Source of the DNA: Symsagittifera roscoffensis
Taxonomy: Eukaryota > Xenacoelomorpha > Acoela > Convolutidae
Assembly (NCBI RefSeq): GCF_963678635.1
Contig: NC_087064.1
Location: 82,141,847 to 82,205,846 of the forward strand
DNA length: 64,000 nucleotides
Reading direction: 5' to 3'
A program made the translations under genes and the position numbers. This document shows, one piece after another, positions 20,813 through 32,129 of this stretch. Numbering within the stretch: position 1 is the first letter of the stretch; every line of letters starts with the position of its first letter. Below the pieces are notes generated by a model. The model was given only the letters and a program-made list of their open reading frames with translations. It was not told the origin of the DNA and did not search any database.

Positions 20813-22392
20813 TGGCGCAGCCAGCAGTTTCTTCTTCTGAAGACAGGACGGAACTGCTAGGTGTCCCTTCATTTTGGGGTAAACCGTCAGCCGAACCTCC
20901 TTATCCTTGGGAGGTGTGGATAGGCCAATTTTTCCTCGCCGTATCACTCAAAGAAAATTGTGACCCGAATATCCTACTTACAGATCCGGCAGAAGTACAC
21001 GACGACCCCCCACCAAGACCTGAACAGATTCCAAATTCAGAAACGGCAGAAGAAGCGGACAGTAGAACCGCAAGAAATGAAGCGGCAATCAGGAGAACAA
21101 ACGAAGCGAACGAAGAACGAAGAAAGAAGAGACCCAAAATAAGTCCAAATGTGTATTTTCACAAGCAGATGAAGTCAAGGTTATTCTTCGCCTTGGGAAA
21201 CAAAGGGAAGAAAAGATTCCTTCAACAACATGCACATACCAACCTAAACACAGTAAAATTCAAATTTTTCCATGATGCTTGCGAACAACTATTCAAACGG
21301 GAAAAGAACTATATCATAGAAAGGATGGAAATCTACAACGCATCGCACGGGGACAAGGAAAGCCTCGAACCATTTTACCTCCGCCTAGCAGGACAAGCTT
21401 CAAAATGTGGATGGACAGAGGAGATAGAGAAGGAAGTCATTCGCGACATCTTTATTGCAAAAATGAGATTCTCTGACATACAAAGAGAACTTTGCATTAG
21501 ACCAGGAGCCACAGTAGGTGATACCCTCAAATCGGCATTACTTCAGGAGAAGGGATACGTGACAGCGAGCACTCTCCAAAAGCAAAACCCATCTACAACG
21601 AGCAATTCAGCGAACTTCACAAACTCATCTAACCAGTTTCGGGTCAAACAAGAACCACTGATGTCCATCCAGTCGAAAAACAATGTCCAAAACAGAATGA
21701 ATAGAGCGCTAGGGAAAGGAAATTTCAAACCCAAAAACCAGCAAGACCAGTCGAACACTCAATCTAAACCATGCTATTTCTGTGGAAGAAGATTCACACA
21801 CGAACACAAATCTAAATGCCAAGCCAGAAGAGCAACATGTAGAAATTGTGGGAAAAAGGGACATTTTGCGAAATGCTGCAACAGTAATCAAGTGGCCAAT
21901 GTCGAACAACCAGATCCGGACGAAGAAGAGGACTGTAACTTCATAGACTCAGACAGCGAAGAGAACTACTCAGTCCTAAAAATCTCGGAAGCATCACTAC
22001 AAACGGAAACAGTCAAGAATCTAGAAGTAATCAACTCTGCAACGGGGAAAACTAAGTGTCTAAGAACAACGCTAAAAACAAGAGGCTCTTTATTTAGCGC
22101 CACCGTCGACACTGGAAGCCCAGCATCATTTGTAAACAAACGTACAGCTGAAACTCTATTACAGAAAGACCCCAACGCAAAGATCATATCACTAGATAAG
22201 AATCCGTTATCCACAACGTACGTAGATTACAACCACAAACCGATAAAACTCTTCGGAATATTAGAAATTGACATTTACTCAAATGGATGGAGACTACAAG
22301 GAGCGAAATTCTTAATTTCCGAGAATAGAACCAGATGTTTATTGGGCTTAGACATCCAACCAGACCTGGGAATAGTAACAACTCAACTATAA
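20812..22392 (+). CDS. gag: Gag-protease of a Mag-like Ty3/Gypsy element
   Basis: 526 aa from ATG 20812 at the LTR/PBS boundary. An acidic and charged N-terminal part leads into a helical capsid-like region (residues about 100-260). Two zinc knuckles lie near 21,772-21,880; the first is atypical (CX2CX7HX3C) and the second canonical (CX2CX4HX4C). The C-terminal part is an aspartic protease with DTG (VDTGSPASF) near 22,107. Two knuckles and a gag-linked protease fit the Mag-type branch. The frame stops at TAA 22390-22392, but RT continues in the same frame right after it, so this is either a readthrough stop or a nonsense change. Confidence 0.88.
   Translation: MAQPAVSSSEDRTELLGVPSFWGKPSAEPPYPWEVWIGQFFLAVSLKENCDPNILLTDPAEVHDDPPPRPEQIPNSETAEEADSRTARNEAAIRRTNEANEERRKKRPKISPNVYFHKQMKSRLFFALGNKGKKRFLQQHAHTNLNTVKFKFFHDACEQLFKREKNYIIERMEIYNASHGDKESLEPFYLRLAGQASKCGWTEEIEKEVIRDIFIAKMRFSDIQRELCIRPGATVGDTLKSALLQEKGYVTASTLQKQNPSTTSNSANFTNSSNQFRVKQEPLMSIQSKNNVQNRMNRALGKGNFKPKNQQDQSNTQSKPCYFCGRRFTHEHKSKCQARRATCRNCGKKGHFAKCCNSNQVANVEQPDPDEEEDCNFIDSDSEENYSVLKISEASLQTETVKNLEVINSATGKTKCLRTTLKTRGSLFSATVDTGSPASFVNKRTAETLLQKDPNAKIISLDKNPLSTTYVDYNHKPIKLFGILEIDIYSNGWRLQGAKFLISENRTRCLLGLDIQPDLGIVTTQL
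20813..20830 (+). promoter_or_regulatory. Primer-binding site
   Basis: TGGCGCAGCCAGCAG directly abuts the LTR end. TGGCGCAG is the usual start of tRNA-primed binding sites in many Ty3/Gypsy elements. The gag ATG is formed by the last LTR base plus the TG of this site, so there is no untranslated leader between LTR and gag. Confidence 0.7.
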
Positions 22393-22977
22393 CCACCCAA
22401 AAATTCAATAAATGCAATTTCAGAAGAGCAAGAAAATGAATCAGTCGAATCGACCTTTTGGAGGAACAAATTCACTAAGAAATACAATGACGTATTCCAT
22501 AGATTGGGACGCTCAAAGAACCACAAGGTATTCACGTCATTTAAACCACCATTGATCCCAATTCAGGAAAAAGGCAGAAGAGTGCCAATCCATATTCAAA
22601 CCAAAGTGGGAGCGGAAATTAAGAAACTCATAAAAGAAGGCCACATAGTAAAATTTGATAAATGCACAAGTGATCAATTCGTAGCTCCAGTAGTCATAAC
22701 AGCAAAAAAAGACGGCACGGTGAAACTAGCAATGGACGCAAAACCAATGAACTCACAGATCTTCAAAAAAAAATTTCAGATGACAAATTTATTAGAACTA
22801 CTCGACTCAGCAGCCCAAGTAATTACAACCAAGACAGAGGGCACAGTCTTGTTTACGTCATTAGATCTAAAGTACGCTTTCAGTCAACTCCCATTAGACG
22901 AATCCGTGAGCAAACACTGTAACTTCCAGGGGAGTTTACTTGAACTTACAGATTCAAAACCGGATTTTATGGACTAA
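22393..22977 (+). pseudogene. pol: RT N-terminal part, in frame with gag, broken at its end
   Basis: Same frame as gag after its TAA. The first ATG is at 22504, but similarity and openness begin at 22393. It covers the RT fingers with a KLGAEIKKLIKEGH-like segment and the palm motif with SLDLKYAFSQLPL. The frame then diverges near 22,930 and stops at 22975-22977. The RT continues one frame back (-1). In that second frame a TGA at 22941-22943 lies in the same zone, so at least a frame change and a stop interrupt the catalytic domain. Confidence 0.8.
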
Positions 22978-25900
22978 CAGACATGCCAAAGGAATTCCAG
23001 AAGGCAATGGACAACACAATCCAAGAAATTCAAGGAGTCTTCTGTTTCTTAGATGACATACTAATAGTATCAAAACGTTCAGTCTCAGAACACAATGAAA
23101 TAGTTGACAAAGTCCTGTCAAGGTTAGACAAAGAAGGATTTGCGCTAAAACTCAGCAAATGCGAATTTTCAAAAACAAAACTAATCTGGCTGGGATTCGA
23201 GATAGATGAGACAGGAGTGAGACCAAAACACTCAAAGATAGAAGCAGTAATGGCATTACAACTGCCAAAATCTCTGAAACAACTGAGATCATTCATGGGT
23301 ATTTTCAATCACATGCCCAGATTCATACCCAATCTCCAAAAACACACCGAACCATTACGCCCATCATTGAAGGCGGATAACAAAGAAAAATTCATTTGGA
23401 GTGAAGAAGCAAACAATACATTTAAGAAAACCCTGGAAATAATCGCCAACATAACAAAAATGCACCATTACGATGCCACCAAACAATGTAGGATCAAATG
23501 TGACGCCAGTCACAAAGGATTGGGGGCTGCATTAGAGCAAGAATTGGAACCGGACAAATGGGTACCAATCGCATTCACATCAAAATTTTTGAATGCAGCT
23601 GAAAAAAAGTACAGTACTAACGAGCTAGAACTACTAGCGGTGGTAGGGTTATGTGAATTCTTCAGAAACTATTTATTGGGAAACCAATTCCAAATATTAA
23701 CCGACCACAAGGCCATAGTCACAGCATTAACAGAAAATCGGGGCAACAAAATATATCAATCCAAACTGACAAGATGGGCAGACAGAATGCTACCATTCGA
23801 ATATACAATTTCTCACATCGCAGGAGCTAAAATAGGAATGGCAGATTACTTATCAAGAAGCCCTAAATTTGAGGGACCACCTACATCAAAATACGACAAA
23901 CAATTTGTAGTCAAAGCCATCGAAAACTTTGATGAGGCATGTAGGGTGATTAACACTCCAGCGCCGACAAAAGAAATTGAAAAAATCCAATTAGTCAAGG
24001 CCCACCTAGAGGAAAACAGGATAATTCTAAAGAGATTTACACTAATTGGGAGGAAGAACGGAGGAGAACACCCAATTTCCAAAGCACCGCAAGGGGGCGT
24101 CGATATCTCGTACAAAGAATTTATCCATTCAGATCCTCGATGCAGAACCGCAAAAAGTAACAAAACATCCGATTCGGAAGGAGCAAGTATCAACCAATCA
24201 GGATCAGATATGCAAATGTTCACACATCCGCAAGAGGGCGTATCGTCATGCGGAACTGACACTATCCAATCAGATCAATGTATGCAAATTCACATCCTTC
24301 AAGTACAGATCGGAAATTTATGCGGCAAAAACAACAACCAATCAAAACAAGATATGCAAATGCACAACTCACCGCGAGAGGGCGGAAAGCCATGCGGTGA
24401 AAATTGTAACCAATCAGATTCGTCAAATTTTAATTTATTCACAACTACGCCATATCTAACCAGTTCACCACGAGAGGGCGTCGTAACAAAATCCAACCAA
24501 TCAGAAGCAATGGAGTTATATTCAGCCAAAAATATACAAATTTCATTGTCCCCGACCTTAAACTTAAACATCAACAGCTCAAATAAACTCATAATCAACT
24601 CAACAAAACAAAATTTTCAGAGGAAAATGAGTAAATTTATCCTGCCATCCATAAAACAGACGATAAACCCGATTGAGGAAAGAAATAGAGCAGAAACAAG
24701 ACAGACAGTGGAGATGATAACCGAGAGCAGGAAAAGGAAAAGGATCAATATCGTAAACAAGAACAAGATGCACTACGCCCAAATGCTGGCAAACTTCAGA
24801 ACGAACAGAATGAAGAGGACAGTGAGGGTCAACATGATAGCAGATAAAGTTGGAAAGAAGAAAGAACAAGAAGCTCCAGTGAACACAAACAAGAAATCAT
24901 TCACCACAGGCCTCCATAACATACTCGATGAGGATCTATTGGGGGAACTCACGACGGAAGACAGCCAGTTAGGCCAACTAAGGAAACACATCCTAGCGAA
25001 GGATAGAGAAGGGTTCTTGAGATTGGGCAGCTACATGGCAAACTTTTGGGACGACGCCTCAGTAATCAACGACTGCATCATTATTGACAATAGAGTGGCA
25101 ATACCAACTTGTCTGAAGAGAGCAGTAATGGCCCGATTGCACAGAACACACCCAGGACAAGAGGCAATGGTGGACGCGGCGCAATATCTGTGGTGGCCGA
25201 AAATGCATAGGGATATCATTGATTTATGCCAAACCTGCAGATCATGTTCAGCGTATGGTAAGAACCTTAAAACGTCTAAAACATTCAATTCGGCAGAACC
25301 CTTACCAGAATTATCAGAGGTGAACGAGGAATTACAAATATACCTTGCTGGCCCAATGTTCGATTCTAAGGGAAAGAAACTATTCATAATAGTCGCTATT
25401 GATCGATTTTCGAAATACCCTTCCGCCATGATCACCAGGAAGTCGGGGAGCGAAAAAATACTCAAATTCTTAAAAAACTACGTACACCAACATACCATAC
25501 CAAAGAATTTAAGGACAGATCAATATTCGGGATTCAAAAATGCGAAAGTAGCAGAATTTTGTAAATCGAAGAGAATAAATCAAATCTTTTGCCCAGTAGG
25601 AGACCACCGGGGGTGTGGATTAGTAGAAAGATGTATTCAAACCATAAAAAGAAAACTAGGCACAATGCAATTGGACCCAAGTTTTGAGGATATACAAACA
25701 GCAGTCAAGTCAATTTTGGAAGATATTCGAATATCACGTCACAGCATCCTTAAGAAGTCACCTTTCGAACTTCATTTCGGACGGAAACCGAATACGGAAT
25801 GGTCTAATTTCAGGGATAAACTAAAATGTTCATTAAATCTAGATCAACAGAGACTGGAGAGATCACTATTGAAGCCGGAGGAGATGCGAGAATTGGCGGA

Positions 25901-26033
25901 CTCAAGGACTAGATTAAAGGTGGTGAAGAAAGGGATGGCAAGCAGAGACGTGTCACCAAAAATGAAGAGGACTGGAGAAGAACCAGAGAGTATCAGGGCA
26001 TTGGAAAATCTGGCAAAGGCAGCATCGGACTGA
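22944..26033 (+). pseudogene. pol: RT C-terminal part, RNase H and integrase (disrupted pol)
   Basis: This frame opens after TGA 22941-22943. It resumes RT at a GFYGLTDMP-like motif near 22,965 and carries the FLDD active site near 23,050. RNase H begins near 23,486 (CDASHKGLGAAL) with TDHKAI near 23,700. A 24,040-24,900 spacer holds a 72-bp tandem repeat. The integrase has the HHCC finger (about 25,130-25,265), then the core. The first catalytic Asp position of the DDE triad appears to be Tyr (TAC 25341-25343, within QIYLAGP). The second Asp (RTDQ) and the Glu (GLVERC) remain. Ends at TGA 26031-26033 with the frame still open beyond. Likely inactive. Confidence 0.88.
24191..24501 (+). repeat. 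72-bp tandem repeat with CCAAT, octamer and CTCF-like motifs, inside pol
   Basis: CCAATCA recurs at 24,194, 24,266, 24,338 and 24,410 (exact 72-bp spacing), then at 24,497. The exact octamer ATGCAAAT recurs at 24,210, 24,282 and 24,354. A CCRCRAGRGGGCG core occurs at about 24,085 (just before the array), 24,225, 24,370 and 24,466; the second unit has a decayed version. The motif ATGCGG also recurs at 72-bp steps. 72 bp keeps the reading frame (24 codons). The repetition is seen directly; any binding of CCAAT, POU or CTCF proteins is inferred from motif resemblance. Confidence 0.75.
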
Positions 26034-27368
26034 AAATTGCACAGGAGACATCTTTCACACAAGGAGGGATCTGAGGCATTGAGAAAACTGACTGAAAGAA
26101 ACCCATTATTAGCAGCAAGCCTCAGAAGCTACTTGAATCAAGGAACTCTAAGATTTAGAGTAGAACCGGAGGTGCCAGAGCACAGGACGAAAACAAGTAA
26201 TCTAGAATTCGATCTTATTCACTATCCGGAGAAAGTAGTGGTATACCGGAAAATATTAGACAGGAAATCGGGACGTCCTTTATTCAAGCGGTTTAATGGG
26301 AAAATTGTTAAAGTAACTAAGAATACTAACATTACCAATAATGGGAAAGTAATTAGAAAAAACCACATATCACTTAAACCGAAATTCAAGTCAGCATATT
26401 GTTCAGGTTTAGGAAAGAAGACACCAGCCGCAAGCACGCCGAGGAAACCATTACATCAGTGCAGCTCAAGTGGACCAAACAGACCGGTTCATATCCTGCC
26501 GAGACCAGACGTCTCACCGGTTTCAACGTCAACAGAAAATTCAGACACGGAAAATATAACACTTGACAGGCCATCCGAGAAACTGGATAGACTACATGCG
26601 AAGACGATGAAACTATATTCCACGCTGACGGAGACAGCGAGAAAGAACCCGCCAACCTTAGCTTCCAGATATGTAGCATCGCCAAATGTACTTAAAGAAG
26701 TACCGAGTGGAGGAGTAATAGACCTAATCATGTCATCAAGCAGCTCCCCAGAACACGAGGTGCAAGTAGTACCATCAGCAGAAAATAGATTAGAGGCACA
26801 GTCGACAGAAGAATATCCAATCTCCATAATACCAGCCGGAACAAAAGAAATGCAAATTGAGAATCAATCGAAAGAAAGCATAAACTGTCCAATTCCCTCA
26901 GTACCGACAACAAAGAAGGAGAAGTCGCAAGACAATATGGAGGGGACCCAGAGTAAGACGCCAACAGAGAAGTCAAATACTTCACAGAACGAGGAAGAAA
27001 AATTAGACGGAAAGATGGGAATAACATCAGAAACAACGGAAAAGAAATCGGAGGATGACAAATCAGCAGATAGAAGGAAACCAGAGAAGAAAAGGGAGAA
27101 AAGAAACGGAGAAGGCGATAACGATTCACAGGTGTCGAACAACTCAAGGTCGTCGGGCAGAAGTAAGCGGCAGACACAATTCTTTGGAAGCCCACTAAAA
27201 CATTCGGTCAAAAACGTACAAGAGAAACAAGGGTCACAAACTATTCCAATTTCGCCAGGGGAAATTCCGTTATCATCAGAAGATACAACGTCACCATCAC
27301 CGAGAAGGAAACTTAGGAGACCAACATTCTCGACTAGTAAAATGGAACTACAAGGAAAGAAAATTTAA
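26034..27368 (+). pseudogene. C-terminal extension of the integrase polyprotein after an in-frame TGA
   Basis: Same frame as pol, separated only by TGA 26031-26033; the open region has no ATG near its start, so it is not an independent ORF. Residues about 50-115 carry the integrase C-terminal GPY/F-like module ending VIRKNHISLKPK. After that comes about 320 residues of low-complexity sequence rich in S, T, K and E, with basic clusters (KREKRNGEG, GRSKRQTQF). No env domain is visible. The simplest reading is one polyprotein with a stop acquired in the integrase tail; readthrough is the alternative. Confidence 0.8.
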
Positions 27369-27450
27369 TCCCAAAAACTTTTAAATTCATTGACTGAATT
27401 TTGTTTATTGTGATCTTGTAAGAGAATTTCAAACGTTGTTGAAACTTTCT

Positions 27451-27461
27451 AGAGGGGGAAA
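27451..27461 (+). promoter_or_regulatory. Polypurine tract
   Basis: AGAGGGGGAAA immediately upstream of the 3' LTR start: the expected plus-strand primer for reverse transcription. Confidence 0.85.
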
Positions 27462-27530
27462 TGTGGTGGTAGTGAGTAGACCACCTAAGATAAAGGACGT
27501 TATAACTTATTATTATTAATGTTAGAGATC
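27462..27530 (+). repeat. Truncated 3' LTR
   Basis: 69 bp identical to the start of the 5' LTR except for one base, after which homology stops abruptly at GAGATC. About 207 bp of LTR, including its polyadenylation region, are missing, so the element is structurally incomplete at its 3' end. Confidence 0.85.
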
Positions 27531-28699
27531 TATCTGTTAGCAGAAGCTCGGAGATTTGGTTGGCTTTTCTTTTCACCTGCATGACGACACGAGCGGTCAT
27601 GAGGGTTGAGAGGTACAATGCCTACTAAGGAAATTTTTCACTTATGAGACTGGATAATGGTACAAAATTAGGCGTGATGAATTTCTTGGTGCGCTTTGAA
27701 ACTTGGATTCACAAAGCTCCCAGCCACTAAGAACACGAAGGCATAACTGGAAATAAAAGCCACCTGGTGCCCCAATACCATTGTGGCTCCTGGGAGGTAT
27801 GGTACGGTCTTGGTGACCGTTTGTTAAGGCTTGGAACTCGCAAACTAACAAAAGCATTTTTCAATACAACGTTCTGCTTGACGGAGCAAATTTTAAGCGC
27901 GCAAACATTAATTTCCAGTAAAAATTAATCCCGGTAAACGGGAAGCTATTACTATTACTCTCTTCCTGCCAGGTCAAACAAATCCGGTATACCTTTTTTG
28001 ACTTCTGAGTTCAAGTTTGACTAAAAACATTGGCATGAGCAGGCATTTGCTAAAGACTTTCTCGCGATGGCTAGGTGAGTACAAACCAGGTCTTAAAAAG
28101 CGAGCCCTGCCACAAGCGTCTCCAGTGCGAGAACTTAACACAGACGGTTTTAATGTGTATAATAGGGTCCAGTAATTCCCGAAGTCTTTAGCCTTTATCC
28201 GCATTTAGAACACTTGACTTCGAAAAAGACCGCGTAGCCCAGTCGACCGCACTGCAAAGTTTAAAGAGCTACATAATCCGTCCGGCGGTGAAACTTGCGC
28301 TTGTTCTCGCTTGGGAGTGGTTGATGATGCCGAAAAGAAGCGACAAACTAACAGCAGTGAAGAAAAAGGAAACAACAATTAAAATGAAAAGAAGTATGAC
28401 AGTTAGGACAAAGTCTAGAACTCAAGTACACTAGTTCGGTATATCTTCAAACGCCCCAGAAACCATTGTTTTTGCACTAAAACACAACGTATTCACAACA
28501 TAAAACTGCTGATGCAGAAAAAAAAATTATTTGCTCGACCGCTTTCAGAGGATCATTAGTTCATTACCGTCAGTATACGAATTACTGAAAATATAAAATA
28601 ATAATAATTCAGAAACACTCACGCTGTTAAAGTGCCAATTTTGTTGAAACACTAAAAATGAAATAATTTAGTTCACCTTTATCTCTGATATTTTTCATG
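27531..28699. other. Non-coding spacer
   Basis: No gene, RNA or repeat structure recognised. Minus-strand frames at 27,642-27,857 and 27,974-28,204 have no motif and look like chance. Confidence 0.4.
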
Positions 28700-29339
28700 A
28701 GTTGTTTTATATAAACTAAAAGTGTGCTGGAAAAAAATGAGACGCTATTTTGTTGAAGTTTTAGGTTGGTTTTCAAAATTTTGATTATCTTGGATGTAGT
28801 GCAATTTCATGGATGCGTTCGTTTTATAAACAAGATAAGTAGTTTCATCTATCGGTAATAATTTTGTCACTAGCTTTAGTTCACATTATTACGTGTGTTT
28901 TTTCTAGTGTGATTTTAATTTGAGATCACTTTTCTCTTAAGGGAACACTGGCCTCAGCAATTATCGACGGTGCTTCTAATATTTTTGGCGTTATGAGACT
29001 CAGTTGTGTTTGAGAATCAATTATGTGATACTGAATCCAACAGGAACTTCGTGGACACTGATAACCTCTATGCGAACTTTGGTTCACCTCGTCTGGTTTC
29101 ACGGCTTATGGAGAGCTAATAAAAAGATCGTGTCAGGTGGTAGCTCCGGACTTTATTTAGTTACGGATTTTTCGATACGTTACCTTCTGATTCGCCCCTA
29201 TTAGACTTTCCTTCTGAACCAAAACTGACGATAGGTCGTATCTCGGTCATATGAAGATTGGCTTGTTCCTGGATTTTGTCTGGCTCTTGCCCAAAAGGGT
29301 AGCTACACATGTGTAATGGAGTCCTCTTTTAAAAGTCAG

Positions 29340-29760
29340 ATCTAAATCAGATAATTTACCCCTTGATTTTTAGGCTTTGAGAAAAGCTGATTTTTCTTGA
29401 TTACTTTGGCTTTATCGGCTATTTTGGTAAGGTCCATTACATGAACAATTTTTCCTTTGAATAATTTGAATAAAGAACATCCGGATTTGCGATCTGATAC
29501 TCTACAAAATACTGTTACTTGACTTATATAGTAGATAAAGTGAAACTCTAATTTGTTTAAAGTCCTGAACCAGCTTATTTTTTCCATTTTGAATCTTAGG
29601 GTGCCTGGGTGTAGGTCGTTTCTTAGAATGGCTGCGTTTTAGAACCCTCTCAATCAGCGGTCTCAAATTTTCCCATTCTTCTGCATTTGTGAGATGCCTT
29701 CTTGGCTGTCGCAGATCGTTGGCTGGTTTTTCCAAATTTTCCAAAATACCAATAATTTTT
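29340..29760 (-). pseudogene. Decayed integrase C-terminus related to the Mag-like element
   Basis: Two minus-strand frames align with the region just after the pol TGA of the Mag-like element. Around 29,700 a RRHLTNAEEWENLR stretch corresponds to RRHLSHKEGSEALR. Around 29,400-29,500 DRKSGCSLFKLFKGKIV corresponds to DRKSGRPLFKRFNGKIV. Frameshifts separate the two parts. It is an old, non-functional relative on the opposite strand. Confidence 0.75.
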
Positions 29761-31369
29761 GTCTGCTTCGTTAAGGTGTCTATTCACATGGCCTTCAGCC
29801 AACACCTTGAATCTGATTGTTCACGCATCTCCCCTGAGGTTGGTATTTCTCTGGCTTAGTAGTGCTCACGATTCAAATCAATCAATGTATCTCTGATAAG
29901 TGAAAAGAAAGTATGCGGTTTCCGCCTTAACTTCCTCTTAATTGCCTACATACTACGTTCAACCAAACCACAATCTCGGTGGCTTCCTACTGGAAGAAAA
30001 TATGACTCATACCCTTTTCATTACATTTTTTTTTAACCCAGCACAGTAATCTGTCCTAATAAAATTCAGTTTTTTGATTTTCCTATCCCTCACAAATTTC
30101 AGCAAGGACAGGAAATTAAACTTGTTTTTAAAGGACACTTTCTAAAAAATGAAATAATTATTGATTCGACTTTGAAAATGTTGATTTTGAATGAATTACA
30201 TTTATGAGACGACTTTAGAATAAACATTTGTCGATCAGGGTTAATTGAAGCAATTGGAAACTGTAAACTAGACTTTGAGTAAATTGTAGAATTGATGGAC
30301 GATTCAAGAGAATTCTGACTAATTGAAAAAAAAAAACAAAGGTCCGATAAAATGTATTTCAGACATACTGCTCTGTGATTGTTAAACTCGGTGACTCATT
30401 TTGAACGAATTATCGCGTCGTCTTCTGATTGGCCGAGAAGTTTGTATGTAATTGTGCCCCCCTTTTGCCGAATTTCGTAACTTCGCAGAACTCTTCTCAT
30501 TGGTCGGGGCGAGAATCCCGCTAAATGAAGCCATCTTGTGGAAACAGCTCATCCTGTTGATTCAAAATATTTGACATCATCTAGTCCGACGCCCTCCTAC
30601 GGTTTGTGGCTTTAACTCGCTGGTTAAGATTTTGGCAGTATTTTTTAGAGTTTCTAACTGATTTAATTCAAATTCATCATCAATTTTTGGCGTTTATCTG
30701 GCGGGCAACTTCGTGACAAGTGATCGGCCATACCAATATGTTCCCTGCTATATGTGGATTATTTTAATCGACAAGTAAAAACCTGTCTGCACATCTGTTA
30801 TCTCTACTTTTGGTAAGAGCTGATATGAATTTCTTTATGGTCGGTTAAAAATTAAAAAATGACTTCCTTAAAGATAGTTTTGAAAAACTTCGCTTGACTA
30901 CCCTACTGCAAATAATTCTAATTCAATTTAGCTGTGTTTATGTTCAATACATTCCGCAAAACGGATGTGAAGGCAATTTGTGCTCATATCCCTGGTACGA
31001 CTTCCGGCTCTAATATAGCATCTAATCTTTTGTGACTAGCGTCACACTTCATTCTTGATTTTCTGGCTGCATTATAAGGGTATATTTTGGTGCTTTCGGC
31101 GATCTGTAGTAGATCTTTGAGTGCTTTGATTTGTGTTTTCTCCACAAGAATTTAAGTTTGTTACTTAACTTGAGCTACGGTCTAGTAGCTTCTCTCGTCA
31201 TCTGCAGTTTCTATATAAAACGGGAAAACGATTCAATGCCTGATTGTGACTCGTGATGTCATTTTTATTGCTACTGAAAACTCGTCTAAAATAGAAAAAC
31301 TCAGGTTCATCGCTAACTTAACCAATCCGCCATTCTTCGCTAGTATTACGACTAGAATTACGCAAAAAG

Positions 31370-31455
31370 GTCGCTGGTACCATTGTTTAATTTAATGATA
31401 TGCCCTTCCTTCATCAACTTCTTGTTCTCAGCTCCTAATTTTTGTTGAATGAACA
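31370..31455 (-). pseudogene. Decayed RT N-terminal fragment
   Basis: The minus-strand frame reads KLGAENKKLMKEGHIIKL followed by TSDLFA, matching the KVGAEIKKLIKEGH...TSDQF region of the Mag-like RT. A short fragment with no continuation recognised. It sits at the upstream end of duplication copy 1. Confidence 0.7.
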
Positions 31456-32129
31456 AGCAAAAACTGAAATGAAAAAAAAAAAAAAAAAAAATTAAAAAAA
31501 GACAAATGAACAAAAAATAGGACAGATTCAACAAAGTGTAGAACGAATTCGGCATATCTTGAAACGTTCTAAAAAACCATAAGTTTCACTTGAACTAAAA
31601 AATTTAGACAACAGGAAAAGATGACAAACCATGAGAAAATTGATTTGTTTTGGAAGATTTTTGCCGTTTGTATGTGCATTAATGGAAATCAAAAGAGCTC
31701 TCATTGTTGACACATTAAGCCCCGAAGGTGCCAATTTTATTGAAATCTTCGAAAAGAAAAACTCATTTCATTTAGATTTTTGATATTTTGCAGTTACTTT
31801 ACAGCTTTGAATCGAGCTTGATTACAAGGACGAGCTAATCAACGCCAAATATTTTGAATCGAGTTTGATTAGCATTTTAGTTTCAAGTTTGATTAAAATT
31901 GTAGGTTTAAAATAAAAACATTTTGAAAAAACTTTATGAAAAAAATTACAGATTTTCCTAAGCTATTTTTACAAATAGGATAGAATTTTAGAAAAATGTA
32001 TTTCGATGACCAAGCTATACCAAGCGTCAGATTTTATTTTAATACCAATGGTGCAGACCCTTTGAAAAAGAAAAAAGTTTGATTTCTTTTGATTGCAACC
32101 TGCATTTCAGCATGCATAGAAATTGGAAT

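Larger units (their letters stand above)
28700..31600 (-). repeat. Diverged segmental duplication, copy 1
   Basis: Shares ordered anchors with 32,130-34,260: a TGTTGAAGTTTT/TGGATGTAGTGCAA segment (28,720-28,870 against 32,160-32,310), a TTGTGCCCCCTTTT...CTTCTCATTGG segment (near 30,450 against 32,815), a TTGGTAAGAGCTGATATG segment (30,810 against 33,190) and a decayed RT start (31,375 against 34,160). Divergence is high, so this is an old duplication of minus-strand retroelement remains. Confidence 0.55.

Noticed and set aside
22930-22980. Programmed -1 frameshift in the Mag-like RT
   Set aside because: The break is inside the catalytic RT domain, the downstream frame also has a stop at 22941, and no X XXY YYZ slippery heptamer is present; degeneration is simpler.
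24191-24501. CRISPR-like array
   Set aside because: Repeats are imperfect 72-bp coding tandem units in a eukaryotic retroelement with no unique-spacer pattern.
26037-27368. Third ORF of the Mag-like element as env
   Set aside because: It is in frame with pol after a TGA, has no ATG near its start, lacks signal peptide and membrane segments, and begins with an integrase C-terminal module.
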